Of a stretch of DNA of 64,000 nucleotides, positions 48,615-61,735 are shown piece by piece. The stretch is from Antedon bifida. Taxonomy: Eukaryota > Echinodermata > Crinoidea > Comatulida > Antedonidae. The stretch's first letter is position 1; each line of letters starts with the position of its first letter. Location: the NCBI GenBank assembly GCA_963402885.1, contig OY727099.1, positions 994,501 through 1,058,500 on the forward strand, written 5' to 3'. The notes under the pieces are model-generated. The model saw only the letters and a program-made list of their open reading frames with translations. It ran no database searches and had not been told where the DNA came from. The position numbers and the translations under genes were made by a program.

Positions 48615-50597
48615 GTAAGCTATTAAATGAAAAACAGACAATCATAAACTAACTATTCAAGAATGGATAGGGGAGAACGCAGTGTGCATGCAGTCCTCTT
48701 TGACAAAAATGAAAATATCACCTTTTTCATTGATAATTAATAATTATACTATAGGAAAGAATATGAAATTATCACTGTATGCTCTTGAACCCCTGCACCC
48801 TCCCAACTATGATCACATAAAACCTCCGCCCCTACCAACCCCCTCCCCGCCCAACCACGTTTCCTGTTTCAGAATTCTTAAAATGCACCCTTGTAATTGA
48901 CTTCAGCGTTTAAAAGCTATACAATCTAGTTTCTAGCTAAGTAAGTAATAATAGAGAGAATAATCATGTTTTTAGGTCAAAACTAATTCTACCGTGGCAA
49001 TCAGACCGTAGATAAGGAAATTACACTCATATAGGAAACCATACAAGTAATTATTTTCTTTTAATCATCCACTATTAATGGTTGTTATTGAAACAATCCT
49101 TACCATATTACAAAAAATAACAAAGGATATTCACAACTAAATTAAAAACTGTCTATTGATGGACCTGTACAATAATTCAGATGTAGGCCCAAACTTTTCT
49201 TATTCACCTTGTAATTGAAGATAATAATAATAATGGAATATATTGTCCCCTTGAAAAATTATTTTTTTATTTTTTTGCCATTTTAATATCACATAGTAGA
49301 GTAGTTAAACTTTGACCAAAAATTAGATTTAAGCAAAAAATAGTCAACTTGAAGGACATTGTCTGTCAGACAATGGTTTTTTGGTTAAATTTAACTGTTT
49401 ATTTTCTGTTTATTAGTGAAATTGTTATTTTTATTTGTTTTTTAACTTGATTAAAACAGCAATTCAAATTCTGATTTTTTTGGGGTGGACAATACTTTTC
49501 GTGATAGAAATTTTACCATTTAGTAAAATTAATACTGATACAAAATTAACCAATCAAATAGTAAGGATATTGGTACTGGTAACGCATGTAAAAACAATCT
49601 ACAATTTATCGATAAAATTTTAATTTTTTAGTGGTCTCTAATTAGGGAGGGACATTTAATAGCATCATTCTTTAATTAGAGGAAGTCGCGTAGAATATTG
49701 ATTAATTCAGTAGTTAATACCTTTGAGTTTTCATGAAAAGTTTAGTTTCATATAAACAGCTGTAAATTACTATAACTATTGAAAAGTGTGCCTCTATTAT
49801 TTATAAATATTTCCAGCCATTTATGTTGGAATAAAGTGTGTTATTATAAAGAGAAACAAAGCTCAAAGAGGTCACAATCTCTATTGTCCATTGTGTCATT
49901 TAAATTAGTCTAGGTTTCATTCAGTATAGTAGACAATTTGAGACATTTTGTACCTTAATGTATGTCCGTTTACAACCCTGTGAAGCTTCATAATAACTCT
50001 GACGAACTGAAAGTAATGATGGAAATTATTCAATGAACTGGATATGTGTACTATACTATACTCTACTGTTGTATTTTGGCAGTGACCCCATCATTTTTCT
50101 GTGATCTCGAACATTAATGCTATAAAGTTTCAATTTGATCAAAGAATATTATTTTGATCTAATAGTACTGTAGTAGTAGTCTAAAGGTTTTATTCAATTT
50201 ATAATTCAGTGACGGTCCACATCACCTTTGCTAGGGCCAAAGCAATAAATAGCATAATATAGCAGAACCCATTCGAGACCCAACAAAGTGTCACTTTATA
50301 GGGGCTGGTTAAAACATCATATTGTTTGTTTCACATGGATGTGACTCCTTAACAGGGTTGTCCCCTAAGTACAGTAGGAGTGTCCCAAAGTATCCCTTTC
50401 AAAGGATAACCACTTCGCTGAATCATAGGGTTACCAAATCCTGACAAATACCAGAGTTACCAAATACCAGAGTTACCAAATACCAGCATTGCCGACTCCA
50501 ACGTGTGCGTTATATATGATATAATAATCATTTTCTAAAGTACACTGGCAACTGCTATAGTATACTTATCATTTTATGTTCCTGATTTCTCCCACAG
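48615..50597 (+). other. Intron 2 (1983 bp)
   Basis: GTAAGC to CCCACAG. AT-rich, with a C-rich patch at about 48785-48860 and a GGGACACCTT repeat at 50258-50392. I see no further gene. Confidence 0.9.
50258..50392 (+). repeat. GGGACACCTT dispersed repeat, copy 4
   Basis: CAGAACCCATTCGAGACCCA, ACAAAGTGTCACTTTATAGG, CAGGGTTGTCCCCTAAGTAC, then AGTGTCCCAAAGTATCCC, in the order seen at 32822 and 35172. Confidence 0.65.
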
Positions 50598-50690
50598 TTC
50601 GAGAAGCCCACCGTTGATGATTTGTTTTGTGATCTTCGAGATGGTAACCAATTGTTAAGTCTGCTAGAGGTCCTATGTCAGAAACAATTT
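50598..50690 (+). CDS. Dystrophin/utrophin-like protein, coding exon 3 (CH1 middle)
   Basis: 93 nt from a TTTCTCCCACAG acceptor to a GTAAGT donor, in phase 0 at both ends. It encodes residues 53-83, including VDDLFCDLRDGNQLLSLLEV. DLxDGxxLLxLLE is the conserved helix motif of CH domains. The length equals vertebrate DMD exon 3. The frame stays open for another 267 bases into intron 3, but that extension has no homology and exon 4 fits directly. Confidence 0.96.
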
Positions 50691-51104
50691 GTAAGTTTAA
50701 CAGAATTGTTTTGTAACAGGGGGTTTCTACTTATAATAAGCTGTGCTTCAGAGATTCCCCTTTTCATTCTTTTGTTTTGTACTATGATTAATTATGTATA
50801 TTTATTTATTTATTTTGTGAATGGAAATAAAGAAAGAAAGAATTACTGCTGCTTTTTTAGTTTGACACCTTTGCTTCTTTGGTTGACAGTGATATTTTAT
50901 TTGGCTTTGCTTATGATTAATTTAATTTATGAATATGATTGTTTAATTTATTCATAAACATGAATGATTTGCGTTATTTGTTGTGTCCTTAGATTTCACC
51001 AATACATTTTTGGCCGTGTTTTCAAATTGATTTCCAATAAATATTGTTGATACATATTGCATGATGTTGGCATACATTGTAACTGCTGCCCTCTATCATT
51101 TCAG
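50691..51104 (+). other. Intron 3 (414 bp)
   Basis: GTAAGT to TCATTTCAG. A stretch near 50800-50840 (TTTATTTATTTATTTTGTGA, then ATGGAAATAAAGAA) looks like the tail of an old retrotransposon, at low confidence. Confidence 0.93.
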
Positions 51105-51182
51105 GCCAGAGAAAAAGGTCATATGAGAGTTCACCATCTGAATAATGTCAACAGAGCTCTACAGATTCTAGAAAGGAATAAT
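51105..51182 (+). CDS. Dystrophin/utrophin-like protein, coding exon 4 (CH1)
   Basis: 78 nt from TCATTTCAG to GTAAGT, in phase 0 at both ends. It encodes residues 84-109: AREKGHMRVHHLNNVNRA, then LQILERNN. RVHxLNNVNxxLxxL is characteristic of dystrophin and utrophin. The length equals vertebrate DMD exon 4. The next expected exon, with the rest of CH1 (NI..VDGN..LTLGL.W motif), is not found before 64000. Confidence 0.96.
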
Positions 51183-54148
51183 GTAAGTTGAAGTTCTCTC
51201 TTCTTAAATTGTCATTACTTGTTTGTTGTGTCTCATATTTGTTTACTAACCATTCACCTAACAATAACATTGAATTATGCATGTAGTTTGTTTATTCATT
51301 CATTCAATGTACTAATAATCAATTTGTTTATGTATGTATTTTGTACACTCTTTGTATTTAAATTCACACGTGGAATATTTTAAAGCCTGTTTTCCACTTG
51401 GTAAATTTATTCTCGCAAATTCCATAGAGCTGATTGGCTGCCTGTTCTTTTTACGTCAAAAATATACTGGTAGATGGCAATGTGAATGCATGTGGCGTAA
51501 ACAACAAATTGAATTTTCGAAAAATAGATTCGCAAAAGTGTACAATTGTATGTGTAAAGATATTTTGTCTTTACTTGACTATTGATAATAGTAAAGTCAT
51601 TATATTATTTGGAACTATGTAGAGTACCGTATTTTATTAATATTATTTAAAATAGTTTATTTAATATACAGATTTCTTTTTATCTATAATTACTTAAAAG
51701 ATTGGTTCATTCATCGGTCAATTACGTCAGTCAGAGATTAATATAAACTTAAGTTGAATAGTCACTGTTTTAAATGAGTTATTGAGATTATAGTGACTTA
51801 ACAAACTTTGAAAGGTTTGAGCAGATGCTTAGTTTGTATTTTTTTATTCCAACAAATTCGTACTAAGTGTAAGCATGTTTCATAAATTTGGCCTTCTGTA
51901 ATTGCCGGTACTGGAAATGATGTTTATTTGGATGTGTAAAATAAACATTGAAATAATTTATGAGCACCACCAAGACGTGTAAGAATATTGTGAGTGTGTG
52001 GTAGGAAATGCTCATTGTAACGTTACGCTTAACGTATATAACGAAATTGCACTTGTTTGCATAACAAAATTACACTCACATATTATAACAAAACTGTACT
52101 CGCATATAATGGAATTTCACTCTATAAAACTTGCACTCGCATAATAACAGAATTTTGCTCTTGATGACGAAAAGGTTCATTGGAGTAGTTTATTGAATAT
52201 CATATGATCCAGAATCCCCCAATCAAATGACAAGAATCTACTCAGGTGTGTTATGATATGACTTGAACTATAATGCATTATGTTACAAATTTCACTTTCA
52301 AAATTTGTTCTTATTCAATGTCAATTTTATATTTATATATTTCTGGATCCTATCCTAAATAAAACAAAAAATTTTCTGCCAAACTGAAGGATATTTTAAC
52401 TATATATATATTTCATCAGAAATACGACAAATATAAATACACCCATAGTGTTATTAACGACTATAGTATGGTTAAAATTGCCCATGAATAGTAGCTAGAT
52501 TAGGGTTTAGATGGACAAGTGGATGGATGAGAGATTAAGGGGGATGTAATGATGGATTAGAAGTAGTAGTAGAGTAAAGTAGTATGACTTTAATTAGCAA
52601 TGGTTGTACTGTATGTGATTTAATAAGTTGAGACGGGAGAACTTATTCCATGATAACTTTAAAAAAAAAATGTTTACTCTCGCATCAAGGTGTCTGGCAT
52701 ATTGTAACTGTAGAGTATAAAATTATATAGTGTCACTTCATTGCTATCTCCCGCTTGCACCACCCCGGCTATTTCACGGTAGCTATGTCGGTCCAGATTT
52801 TTAGTCTAGGTAGGATCGCAGTTAAAAATTCCTGTACTTGTACAGGGATTTCAAAAAATTGCAAATTTTTTAGTTTTTGGTTGTTTAGATTATACAGTAC
52901 TATACTAAACTAGTACAATGCCCTAATACATGGAATTAAAAGAATGTGCCCTTGTTCTGGATTTAACTTAATTAATTAAATAAAAACATCATCAGCTTAT
53001 GTCTGGTATCTCAAGCCCCATACTCATTTCACAATTAATCAGTTTGTTAAACAGGTTTTAATTTTTGTATAATGCATCGCATCATGCTTGTTTCTACTGT
53101 AGGATGATGAATAAAGTCATAAAAATGTATTATTTACCCAGATAATTACAATAAAATCCTCAACTTAGCATTCTCATCTAAAGGCTTAGTAGTGCGTGGT
53201 GAATCATGATTTCAGTGGAATTTCGTCCTGTTCATTGCCAGATAAGCAATGTAATGATATCATGTTTGCGAAACGTGTAATGTATCAGCAGATGTATTCA
53301 AACAAACATAAAAGTAATTAATTATTATTATTTATTTGAAATAAATATCGTAATTACAATAAAGAACATACAGTACAATGGATATTAATTTTAAACTGTT
53401 CAAAATGGAAGAATTTTGTGAAATTCTCCTTTAATTAATTAAAAAAATAGAACCTTATAGTTAAATTTGAACTGAACAAAATGGACGAATGTTGTAAACA
53501 AGAAACTTTAAAATGTGAAAAAATAAACTTTTCTATTAATGACTATTGTATAAAAGTGCAATAGTAGAAACTTACTTATATTTAAAAAATAATTTAGCAA
53601 TTCTTATGAAATATAATTTAACTGTATTTATAATAATTGATAATTTTGTAGTTTTCAAATAATTTAAATTTTCAGTAAATTTTACTAATGTTTATTTCAA
53701 TAATTTAAAATTAAAGTTGTAAAGAAGATAATAATTTTGTTTTTCTGAAAGTGTAGGAGGAGGATATTATGTAAAAACTACATTGAAAGAAGGGATGTCA
53801 GAGTTCCTCATGACTATTCATAAGGGACCACCTCAGCATATCACCTTACCAATATCGTTAGGTTCTTATTAAAATCTAGATTAAATCACTTCCGCGCGTT
53901 GATGATTACGTACTGTGACTTGTATGTAAGCACCTTACATCTTACATGTTGCTTTTTCAGTTTGTATACAGAAAAACAACTACAGTATATGTCCGAGTAT
54001 AATCAAAAAGGTGAAAATAATAAATTACAGCCGAGATCAAAATGAACGTCTGCAGGTTAAGAAAGCACGTTCGTATCCGAGTATAATCAAAAAAACTTTG
54101 GTAAACCAATTATTATTGTAATCCATGTATATTTCACCCTCTAATTTT

Positions 54149-54256
54149 TGCCGAGTGGTTAAAATAGTGAAACCATATTCCATAGCTATAATATCGGCAA
54201 GGGTTTGAGGCTCACTCGCTCATTGTTATGATGGTAGAACAAGTCTTCTCAGATAG
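54149..54256 (+). mobile_element. tRNA-derived SINE, family 1, head only
   Basis: TGCCGAGTGGTTAAAATAGT (A box) and AAGGGTTTGAGGCTC (B box), then GATGGTAGAACAAGTCTTCT. It stops shortly after, so the body is missing. Confidence 0.8.
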
Positions 54257-54967
54257 TAAAAATGTTTTTAGTTTTCAGTTTCTGCCTCAACACATTTTAA
54301 ACTTAAAACAGGGGTCTAGCATGACTATTATGCCTTTAAATTTACTATTATTGATAAAAACAAAAAGACTTTTTTTCACTTCTCTGTACAGTTTACTTAA
54401 TAAATTCACAGAACTCGCATTTTATTTTCACAAAAACAGTAAGCAACAAAGGGATGCTTAGACGCGAGAAATGTGTGTGTCTCAAACCAACATTTTGTGA
54501 ATATGGTGGTCACTAAACTGGCTGAAGTTTAATGTAATAGCATTTTATATTCATGGTAGTTGTAATCTTGATGTCGGTCGGCATGATAAAAAATAACATT
54601 TTATCGTTCTATATGCACAAATTTGCTTTCATCTAATATCAAAAACATATGTATTTGAGTACATTCCAAAACAGTAAATATTTTGTTTATAAACACTAAC
54701 ATAATGAGAGAAAAATACCTGAACGCCATTAGATGCCAATAAGTAGCTAATTTCAAAGACTCTCTAGAGACATATAGAAAGAAAAATATGTGGTTTTTAA
54801 ATTTAAGTAATGTTTTTGTTGTTGTTGGTATGTGCAAATATTGTAAATGACATAATAATCATAGTCAAAATGCACTGCAAAACCAAACATGATTTGTTTC
54901 ACTATTAAATGTGCTGCTGAGGAATGAATGTTGCAAGTTGTATTGTTGCACGGCATAAATACCATTG

Positions 54968-55204
54968 AATATTGTCAAATAAACGTCGCTGTCAAATATG
55001 AGACACAGTTAAATAAGCGGTTCAGTCAAATACTGTAAGTGGCGGAGTATACAGTAATAAGCGGTGCCATCAAATACGAGGCGAAGTAAAATAAGTGGCA
55101 CAGTATAATTTAAGTAAAATATTCTAAATAAGCGGTGTAATTAAGTAAGAGGCGTAGTCAAATAAGCGGTACGATAAAATAAGCAGCGTAGTCAAATAAA
55201 ATAT
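54968..55204 (+). repeat. Minisatellite around GTCAAATAAGCGG, left part
   Basis: Irregular units of about 18-36 bp built from GTCAAATAAGCGGT and AGGCG(A/T)AGT words. The same words resume at 55561-55600 on the other side of the SINE, so one array was split by the insertion. Confidence 0.85.
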
Positions 55205-55207
55205 ACG

Positions 55208-55560
55208 AGTTCTTGTATAGCGCCAAATTCCAATGAATGGATCATTGCTCATGGCACTGTGGACTGGGATGTTCCACATTTTTTTACTACACGCTTCTAC
55301 CCTAAGGGTCACTTCATGTCAGCTCTCTCATCTGTCCACAACACACTGGCTGTGGATGAACTAGTACATGAGGGTAACCCTCTACTCATCTCGAAAGATG
55401 TACTAGGTTTTTTTAAAGTGCACACGAGCATGTGCACTAGACCTACGGTTTATAGTCCTTATTCGAGAAAACTTGTTCAACCACCAGAACCATGGAACCT
55501 TGAACCCTTTCCGATGTTATGGCTATCCATTACGATTCCACAGTTTTAACCGCTCGGCCA
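55208..55560 (-). mobile_element. tRNA-derived SINE, family 1, full-length copy
   Basis: On the minus strand: TGGCCGAGCGGTTAAAACTG (A box), AAAGGGTTCAAGGTTCC (B box), the body with GTGCACTTTAAAAAAACC and TGTTGTGGACAGATGAGAGA, and the 3' end TTGGCGCTATACAAGAACTC. The tail matches the LINE 3' end at 45200-45225 (GCGCTATACAAGT). Inserted in a minisatellite. Open frames inside it are not genes. Confidence 0.88.
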
Positions 55561-55600
55561 ATAAGAGGCGCAATCAAATAAGCAATACAATAATTCTGCA
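55561..55600 (+). repeat. Minisatellite, right part after SINE insertion
   Basis: ATAAGAGGCGCAATCAAATA, then AGCAATAC, continuing the words of 54968-55204. Confidence 0.75.
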
Positions 55601-58486
55601 TAGATTACAAATAAGTAAACATTAAAATGTTTCAACAGAAATATTAAAAAAATAAGTAGCACATTCTTCATCTGGCCTTTAGCAAACATCAATAAAAACG
55701 CTTTTGTTAAGTGGGACGATGTTTACTGTTATCAGACAATACAGGTTCAGATGTAAAGTAAAACTGATGTTGCAATGCTAGCTACTCTGCCTTGATAATT
55801 GAAGGTATGGTCGTTAAGAATGTAAGAGGCAAGATAGCAAAGAATTTCTTGATTAATCACCAACTTAAAGGAAAAATAATTAGGGTTAAAGGTTGTCCAG
55901 CCAGTATGTATTTTCGGTGTTAACCTTTTTTGTAAAATGTTATGAGTTTGTTATTATAATGGGATAGGTATTATATTGCTTACAGCAGTTATAGTGATGA
56001 TAAAATGCATGGTATGATATCATTTATTGTTGTTAAGGTAACATGTAGTTGCTATGGTGATATATGTAGTAATCCAGATATAAATTTAAATGGAGAAATA
56101 AGCATTTTGCGCAATAAAAATATGTATTATCGTAATCATAATTCAGGTTTGTATGATAAGATTAGCATTCAACTTTAAAAGACCAATTATTTTCATTGTC
56201 CATATATTTAGTTCATAATAAAAAAGCATTTAACGAGGTATTAACTGTTCGAAATTAATTCTGCAAATTATTTAGGTAAAACAATTAATTATGACAGTGC
56301 TGGATTTTGTTTTTTTTGTGGGTAGGGTGGGGTGGGTGTATTTAATTGAATTCTCTTTTAAACACATTATACCTAGTACATACTGTACCTTTCCTTCGTG
56401 TATTGTAACTTTTTCCTACCATAATAATCAAATTTAAATAAACAAACTTTTCACACAATTTATTTAATTTCTAATCTTGAATTTGATTGTTCTTCATAGT
56501 AAAGTTACCCTTAGTATTATTTTGTGTTTATAGCTGCACCCCCACCCCCTGTCAACTTTCTGGATCTGCCTTTCATTATGTTAGAATTAGACAATGAACT
56601 TTATTGTACTGAAGAGACGTATCATTAGTCCGTCTTAAGCACCGTCATTGTTGATCATGTAAGAAAATAAAATTAGTGTTGATTATGAAGGCTACTTTAG
56701 ATGTGAAGAAGACGACAATACAGTACGCTATTTACATCAGCAAAATATGCATGATCAGTACATGGATGTGAAAAAGACAATGTATGCCCTTCAACATGAT
56801 ATGTAATTATTTTATTGTATGTATACAAGACGTGATTGCTTTTCTTGTTTGTGTTGTTGATTATAGTGATGCAGACATGTTAGATTTGTTTACTTACAGT
56901 ACAGTAAACAGACTTTATTGAAATTACAGATAATTGTATTTCTAATTGTGTACTGTAATATCATTTATTGTTCTTTATAACTATGCTGTATTTATAGTAC
57001 GTCAGTCTATCAGTTTATCCAAAGTGTTGACATATTGCGCATTCATTGCTTATTCTTATTTTTCATCAACTTTTTCTAAGGCGTAAAATGGAATTATACA
57101 TATATTCGCTAGTGGAAAACAGGCTTACACACGCATATCCATCATAATATACTTTGCCTCAATAGTAATAATATATACTATTTGTCGTACTATAGTACTT
57201 TAGTTTCGTATATTTTGCATACAATAAATTGTTTAAATGAATAAACACTTTTAGATTTGGGCTGGTGGTACGAAAGTAGTACACATGCTTAGGCCAGGCT
57301 ATGTGTGTAGCTTAGACCTAGCATAGATCCTTTGCTGAACGAAGGCTATCGTCCTAGTGATAAGACCCAGGCCATAACCTGTAGTATTATATACTCTTTA
57401 TTTAAAATAACCAAACAAATTGATAATTCACAGTTTTCAAATTCACATTTCTGAAATTTGGCAGTTGTGAAATCTAAAAGTTGAACTGGAGAAAAATATC
57501 TGGAAAAAAATCTGAGCAAAATATTGATACCGTACTGGTTCTATTGTGATGTTTTATTTTTTTTTTCGATTATGGAGTACGTCTGCAACTTATTAATCTT
57601 AAATTATCATATACTATCGTATAATGATAATTTCAAACACTTGACTGATTCCAACGATGAAATCTAAAACTAATGAGCCGATTTCAAAGAAGCAGAATGA
57701 GAAAATGTCTTTCTTATCCGTAGGCGATTGTTGATTTGGATAAAGATTCAACAACATAGAAATGTACTATAAATAAACTAGTAAAATGATCAAAGCTATT
57801 AAAGATATTAAATATTAGGTAACATTGTGTTGTTAGAGCTAAGTATTATATCATATTTCTTATGAAATGTCAAATTTTGACCAGTAATTTGTATTGTTTG
57901 TTTTACTAATTCTGTGGCATGCTGTTATATAAATTAAATAAACAATTGTTTAATTAAATTGTTTAATTATAGTTTATTGATTTTTGTGTTAATAATGACT
58001 GTATGTGTTTTTTCTTTTTAAAAATGTTTGTTAAAAATGTTTTTATTCACAGATAGTTTTCTTGTTAATTTTGTGATGTTAACATTTTTATTATTTTGTC
58101 TGAAATATTACACAGTAAAAACGCTGTAAAAATTGACATTATTGGATAGAATATCTCCCTTAAATTTAGAATAGAATAGGCCTACATTTAATTTTGGAAG
58201 AATTAATTTGGTCTACCACTCCGAATCAATTACTAGAACCATTATTTCATGGATTTTGCATAAAATAACAGAATTTTATTTTTAGCAAATGTCTGTTCAG
58301 TATTATTATAACGATAATCAATGTTTTACAGGCAAATATCATCATTTTATGTTTTAATAAAGTTATTTTTGGTGCCAGATTTGAGTGAAATCCATGATTG
58401 TGGTGATTTAAATATAATCGGATCATCATATTGATTTGCGGTGAAATTATTCTAGTCTCATTCATTATTATAAACGAGATGGTTTT

Positions 58487-58618
58487 AAGCTCTGTCTACA
58501 CTATCAAACTAGTTTGACAAAATGTGATATAACCATGAAAGATGGTGATGTCATCGTTTCCATATCGGGGCACATAACATTTTTGTTGTCACATAAAGTT
58601 TGATAGTGTAGACAGAGG
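58487..58618 (+). mobile_element. MITE, CTCTGTCTACAC family, complete copy
   Basis: AAGCTCTGTCTACACTATCA at the left and GTTTGATAGTGTAGACAGAG at the right. The interior is diverged (AAAGATGGTGATGTCATCG). Confidence 0.88.
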
Positions 58619-60039
58619 TTTGGTAGAGTTATAACTGTGATTTATTTTGAAAAACAATAATATTATTACCATTTTACTAACCATGTTTATGTTTTTACTT
58701 TCATGTTCCTAAGCTTACAAGTATGTTTGTTCATCTGCACTGTCATTATATGATTGATGTTGGCCAATCTTATGTGTTGTTGTTGTCATCGTTGTTCACT
58801 TGATAATTTTAACCAGTTTCCATCTAACCAGCTTATCTTAACTTCTTAATTAAAATCCAACATATCATGATTACATACTTAAAATAACCTAAGTATAAGA
58901 TAAGAAACCGGTTTTGAATAAAGACGGTCAGAATGGCAGTGTTTATACTTGAGTAATATGCTAGTAAGTGCCTGACCGATCACATCAATACTCATGCAAC
59001 ATGCCTGGCGTAGGATGTTGCAGGCATTGTTTAGACTTTAGCCAGGTGAGATATGCCTGGTGAGATATGCCTAGTGAGTTGCCTACGTATGTCTTTATTT
59101 GGAGCCGTTTCTTATGTTATTAACATTTCACAAAACTTCTTGTCTCAATATACCAACGTAGTATCATAGTTTCCACTAACATTAATTCAGCAAAAATACA
59201 TTAAAAATATTGTAGCATGCCTTAAATCTTTCAATCATAATAATCATCACTCACTTTGCTGAAAAATTGAAATACAAGTTTCAATATTGAATAGAAAATG
59301 TCAGTATTTTTTTTACGCATCACGTCAACATATCAATACTGTATATCATATATTCGATAGTTTATAGCTAAAGGTAATATTCTCCACAATGGGAATTCCT
59401 TGGTGTGGGCCGTTGATTAATTTGAAAAATATAATTTATTGTGATTTGTACCATAAGATTCCCATAAATTTATGCCAAATCATATTTTTGTTTGAATCAT
59501 AGTATTTACAGTATATCCAATTCCGAACATATGTAAATGTGGCCAAATGTTCATAGTACTTTACGTACTGTACCTAACCCTATAATTATTAGCAGAATAG
59601 AAATAAATTATCAAAGATACAGGGTAGGAAGAAAAAAAATAGGAAAATTCTGTAATATATTGTCACACATGTGACCACTGTAGTACCAATCGCCACAAGC
59701 ATACAATACATAGAGTCTGGTGAAAAGGATTACTTCAACCTTTTAAAGGTGCTTTGCTCTGAATTATTTATTATTTTTTTCACATACGTAGTAGTCCATA
59801 ACGACTGAGAGAGGCTATATATATATACCATCGTTACTATCTCCTCCATACATTTTAATCCAACTCGCATGACATATGTATAATCATTGTTGATCTTCAA
59901 TCAACATCTAATTGCAATAATGTAGCTACGAAAAGCCAATGGTGAATGATTTATTTAAACAGTGCTTTAATTGGTTTTTGAGACTAGGTTAAAGGCCATT
60001 TAACCGGAAAATTTAGGCTAGATATTAACCATCAACCTT

Positions 60040-60575
60040 TGTACATATGACATAAAACATTAATAAAAGTCTCATGAATTAATTAAAATAAAACATACAA
60101 AAGTAGAAGTAGAGCTATTGTCGTTATCATAATGTACATGTATTTCACAATACATTACCAACATTTAAGCCCGCTATACTGTAGATATAACCATGTCAAC
60201 CTTGCTCTGTAAGTATTACATAAAACATTAATAAAATTGTCATGAATTAAATAGAACATACAGAAGTATAAAAGTAGTGCTATTGTTGTTAATATAATAA
60301 TATACATGTATTTCATAATATTAACCATATAAACCTCTGTATATATTACATAAAACATTAATAAAATTGTCATGAATTAATTAAAACACTGTATACTGTG
60401 TACTGTTAAAAATATATTAGAAGTGATCAAAATTGTAATTATATATACAGTACTAGAATTTAAACTAGATATTAACCATGTCTGTGTGTGTATGTATGTG
60501 ATTAAAACGCATTTAAAAGTTGAGCTACAGTATCATCATAATCATAACCTACAGTATTTCATAATATTACATAGC
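60040..60575 (+). repeat. Diverged tandem repeats, about 130-170 bp period
   Basis: ACATAAAACATTAATAAAA, then TCATGAATTAA, recurs near 60049, 60218 and 60348. ATTAACCAT and ATGTATTTCA(T/C)AATA words recur between them. Related units resume at 61546-61735 (CATTTAAAAGTTGAGCTACA). Confidence 0.75.
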
Positions 60576-60599
60576 CTATGTAAATACGTGAACGTGATT

Positions 60600-60870
60600 G
60601 GTTGAAACTGCGTCACGTGACTACCGCTGCGAGGATCGTAAATCGTATATATCCTCGAGAACGATGATATTGACCGATTAATTTTCGCGTAATTATCGTG
60701 TCCCCTGTTATTAAACATACACATTCTCGAGTTCGATGATATTGACTGTGTAATTTTCGTGTGGCAACACTCGCGTTCGCCGATAAATAAACAAAAGTCA
60801 TCTACTGGATTTGAACTCGGGTGGCTCCATCGCAAGACAACGCTTTCATCGCTGCGCCACGCAGCTTGCT
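60600..60870 (-). mobile_element. tRNA-like SINE, family 3, minus strand
   Basis: On the minus strand the head reads GCTGCGTGGCGCAGCGATGA (A box region), then CACCCGAGTTCAAATCCAGT (B box). The body contains two similar units of about 70 bp, each with CGATGATATTGAC next to CTCGAG. Limits of the element are uncertain. Confidence 0.65.
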
Positions 60871-61040
60871 TGAAGAAATTATTCATCTAAACTATTTAAA
60901 CTATGCATACATAGCGCCCTCATTTGTTATTAGTCCTCCCTAAATGTGATGAAACACCGTTTGTGATTGGTCAGTAGTAACCTAGTAACTAGTACGCGCT
61001 GAACATCCGGTGATTCGGCTCGCTCCTCGAAGAGAAGACG

Positions 61041-61197
61041 ATGAATTGTTTATTCGGCCTACCTGATTATAATATTATTATTAATAGGCTTATTGATGGA
61101 AATTCTTCTGTTAATTTAAACGACCTAGGCCTAAGTGAATATTTTATTGCCAAGGAATCATTAATTAGTAATTATCTGTATATTATTCTTCGCAAGG
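61041..61197 (+). other. Open frame ending at a splice-donor-like site, unrecognised
   Basis: ATG at 61041, about 52 open codons (MNCLFGLPDYN, then IDGNSSVNLNDLGLSEYF), then AAG followed by GTAAGG. The composition is less biased than the surrounding DNA. I recognise no family. It could be a first exon of a nested gene or part of a mobile element between the split tandem repeats. Confidence 0.2.
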
Positions 61198-61323
61198 TAA
61201 GGTGTCTAGGCAGGAGGCTTGTTTACATACAATACAAATACTCTAGGCCTACTATAGAATAGGAGGCCTAGCCTGGCTTCACCCAACCCAGCAGACTTGT
61301 TCTAATCTTGGCTATATAATATA

Positions 61324-61507
61324 ACAGATATCGCCTTTTATATCGGTAAAATATAAGATTTAACATCCCCTCGGGATGATATTATGTTCTCGGGGAATTA
61401 TATATCCCTCAGCTGCCGCTTCGGGATATATATATTCCCTCGAACATAATATCATTCCCTCGGGGATGTCAAATCTTATATTTCACCTCTAAGCAGGCAA
61501 TATCTGT
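61324..61507. mobile_element. Near-palindromic element (MITE/foldback)
   Basis: The two halves are inverted copies over about 85 bp each: ACAGATATCGCC on the left against ACAGATATTGCC read on the other strand on the right, then AAATATAAGATTT and ATGATATTATGTTC in both. The centre is about 13 bp (TCAGCTGCCGCTT). ATAATAT flanks both sides, a possible target duplication. Confidence 0.85.
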
Positions 61508-61545
61508 ATAATATTACACAACCTCTGTACATTCTGTTTTGATAT

Positions 61546-61735
61546 TGTCACAGAGTCACAATACATTTAAAAGTTGAGCTACAGTATCATAATCATAACC
61601 TACAGTATTTCATAATATTACCATTAACCATGTCAACCTCTGTACCCACAGTATGTACATTCTGTTTTGCTATTGTCACAGAATCAAACAATACATTTAA
61701 AAGTAGAGTTAATCAAATTTATTTCATAATATTAA
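61546..61735 (+). repeat. Tandem repeats, right part
   Basis: ATACATTTAAAAGTTGAGCT, ACAGTATCATAATCATAACC and ATTTCATAATATTACCATTA match 60510-60575. ATTCTGTTTTG(A/C)TATTGTCA occurs twice within this part. Confidence 0.75.

Noticed and set aside
50622-50957. 111-codon open frame starting inside exon 3
   Set aside because: Its first residues are exon 3 in frame; the rest is read-through of intron 3 after a strong GTAAGT donor. Exon 4 continues the CH1 domain correctly.
57718-57755. VDLDKDSTT reading frame resembling the start of dystrophin exon 5
   Set aside because: The similarity is limited to three residues, a stop follows at once and no donor is present. Coincidence.
60805-60867. tRNA gene on the minus strand
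   Set aside because: A-box and B-box like sequences are present, but acceptor and anticodon stems do not pair convincingly. A SINE head fits better.
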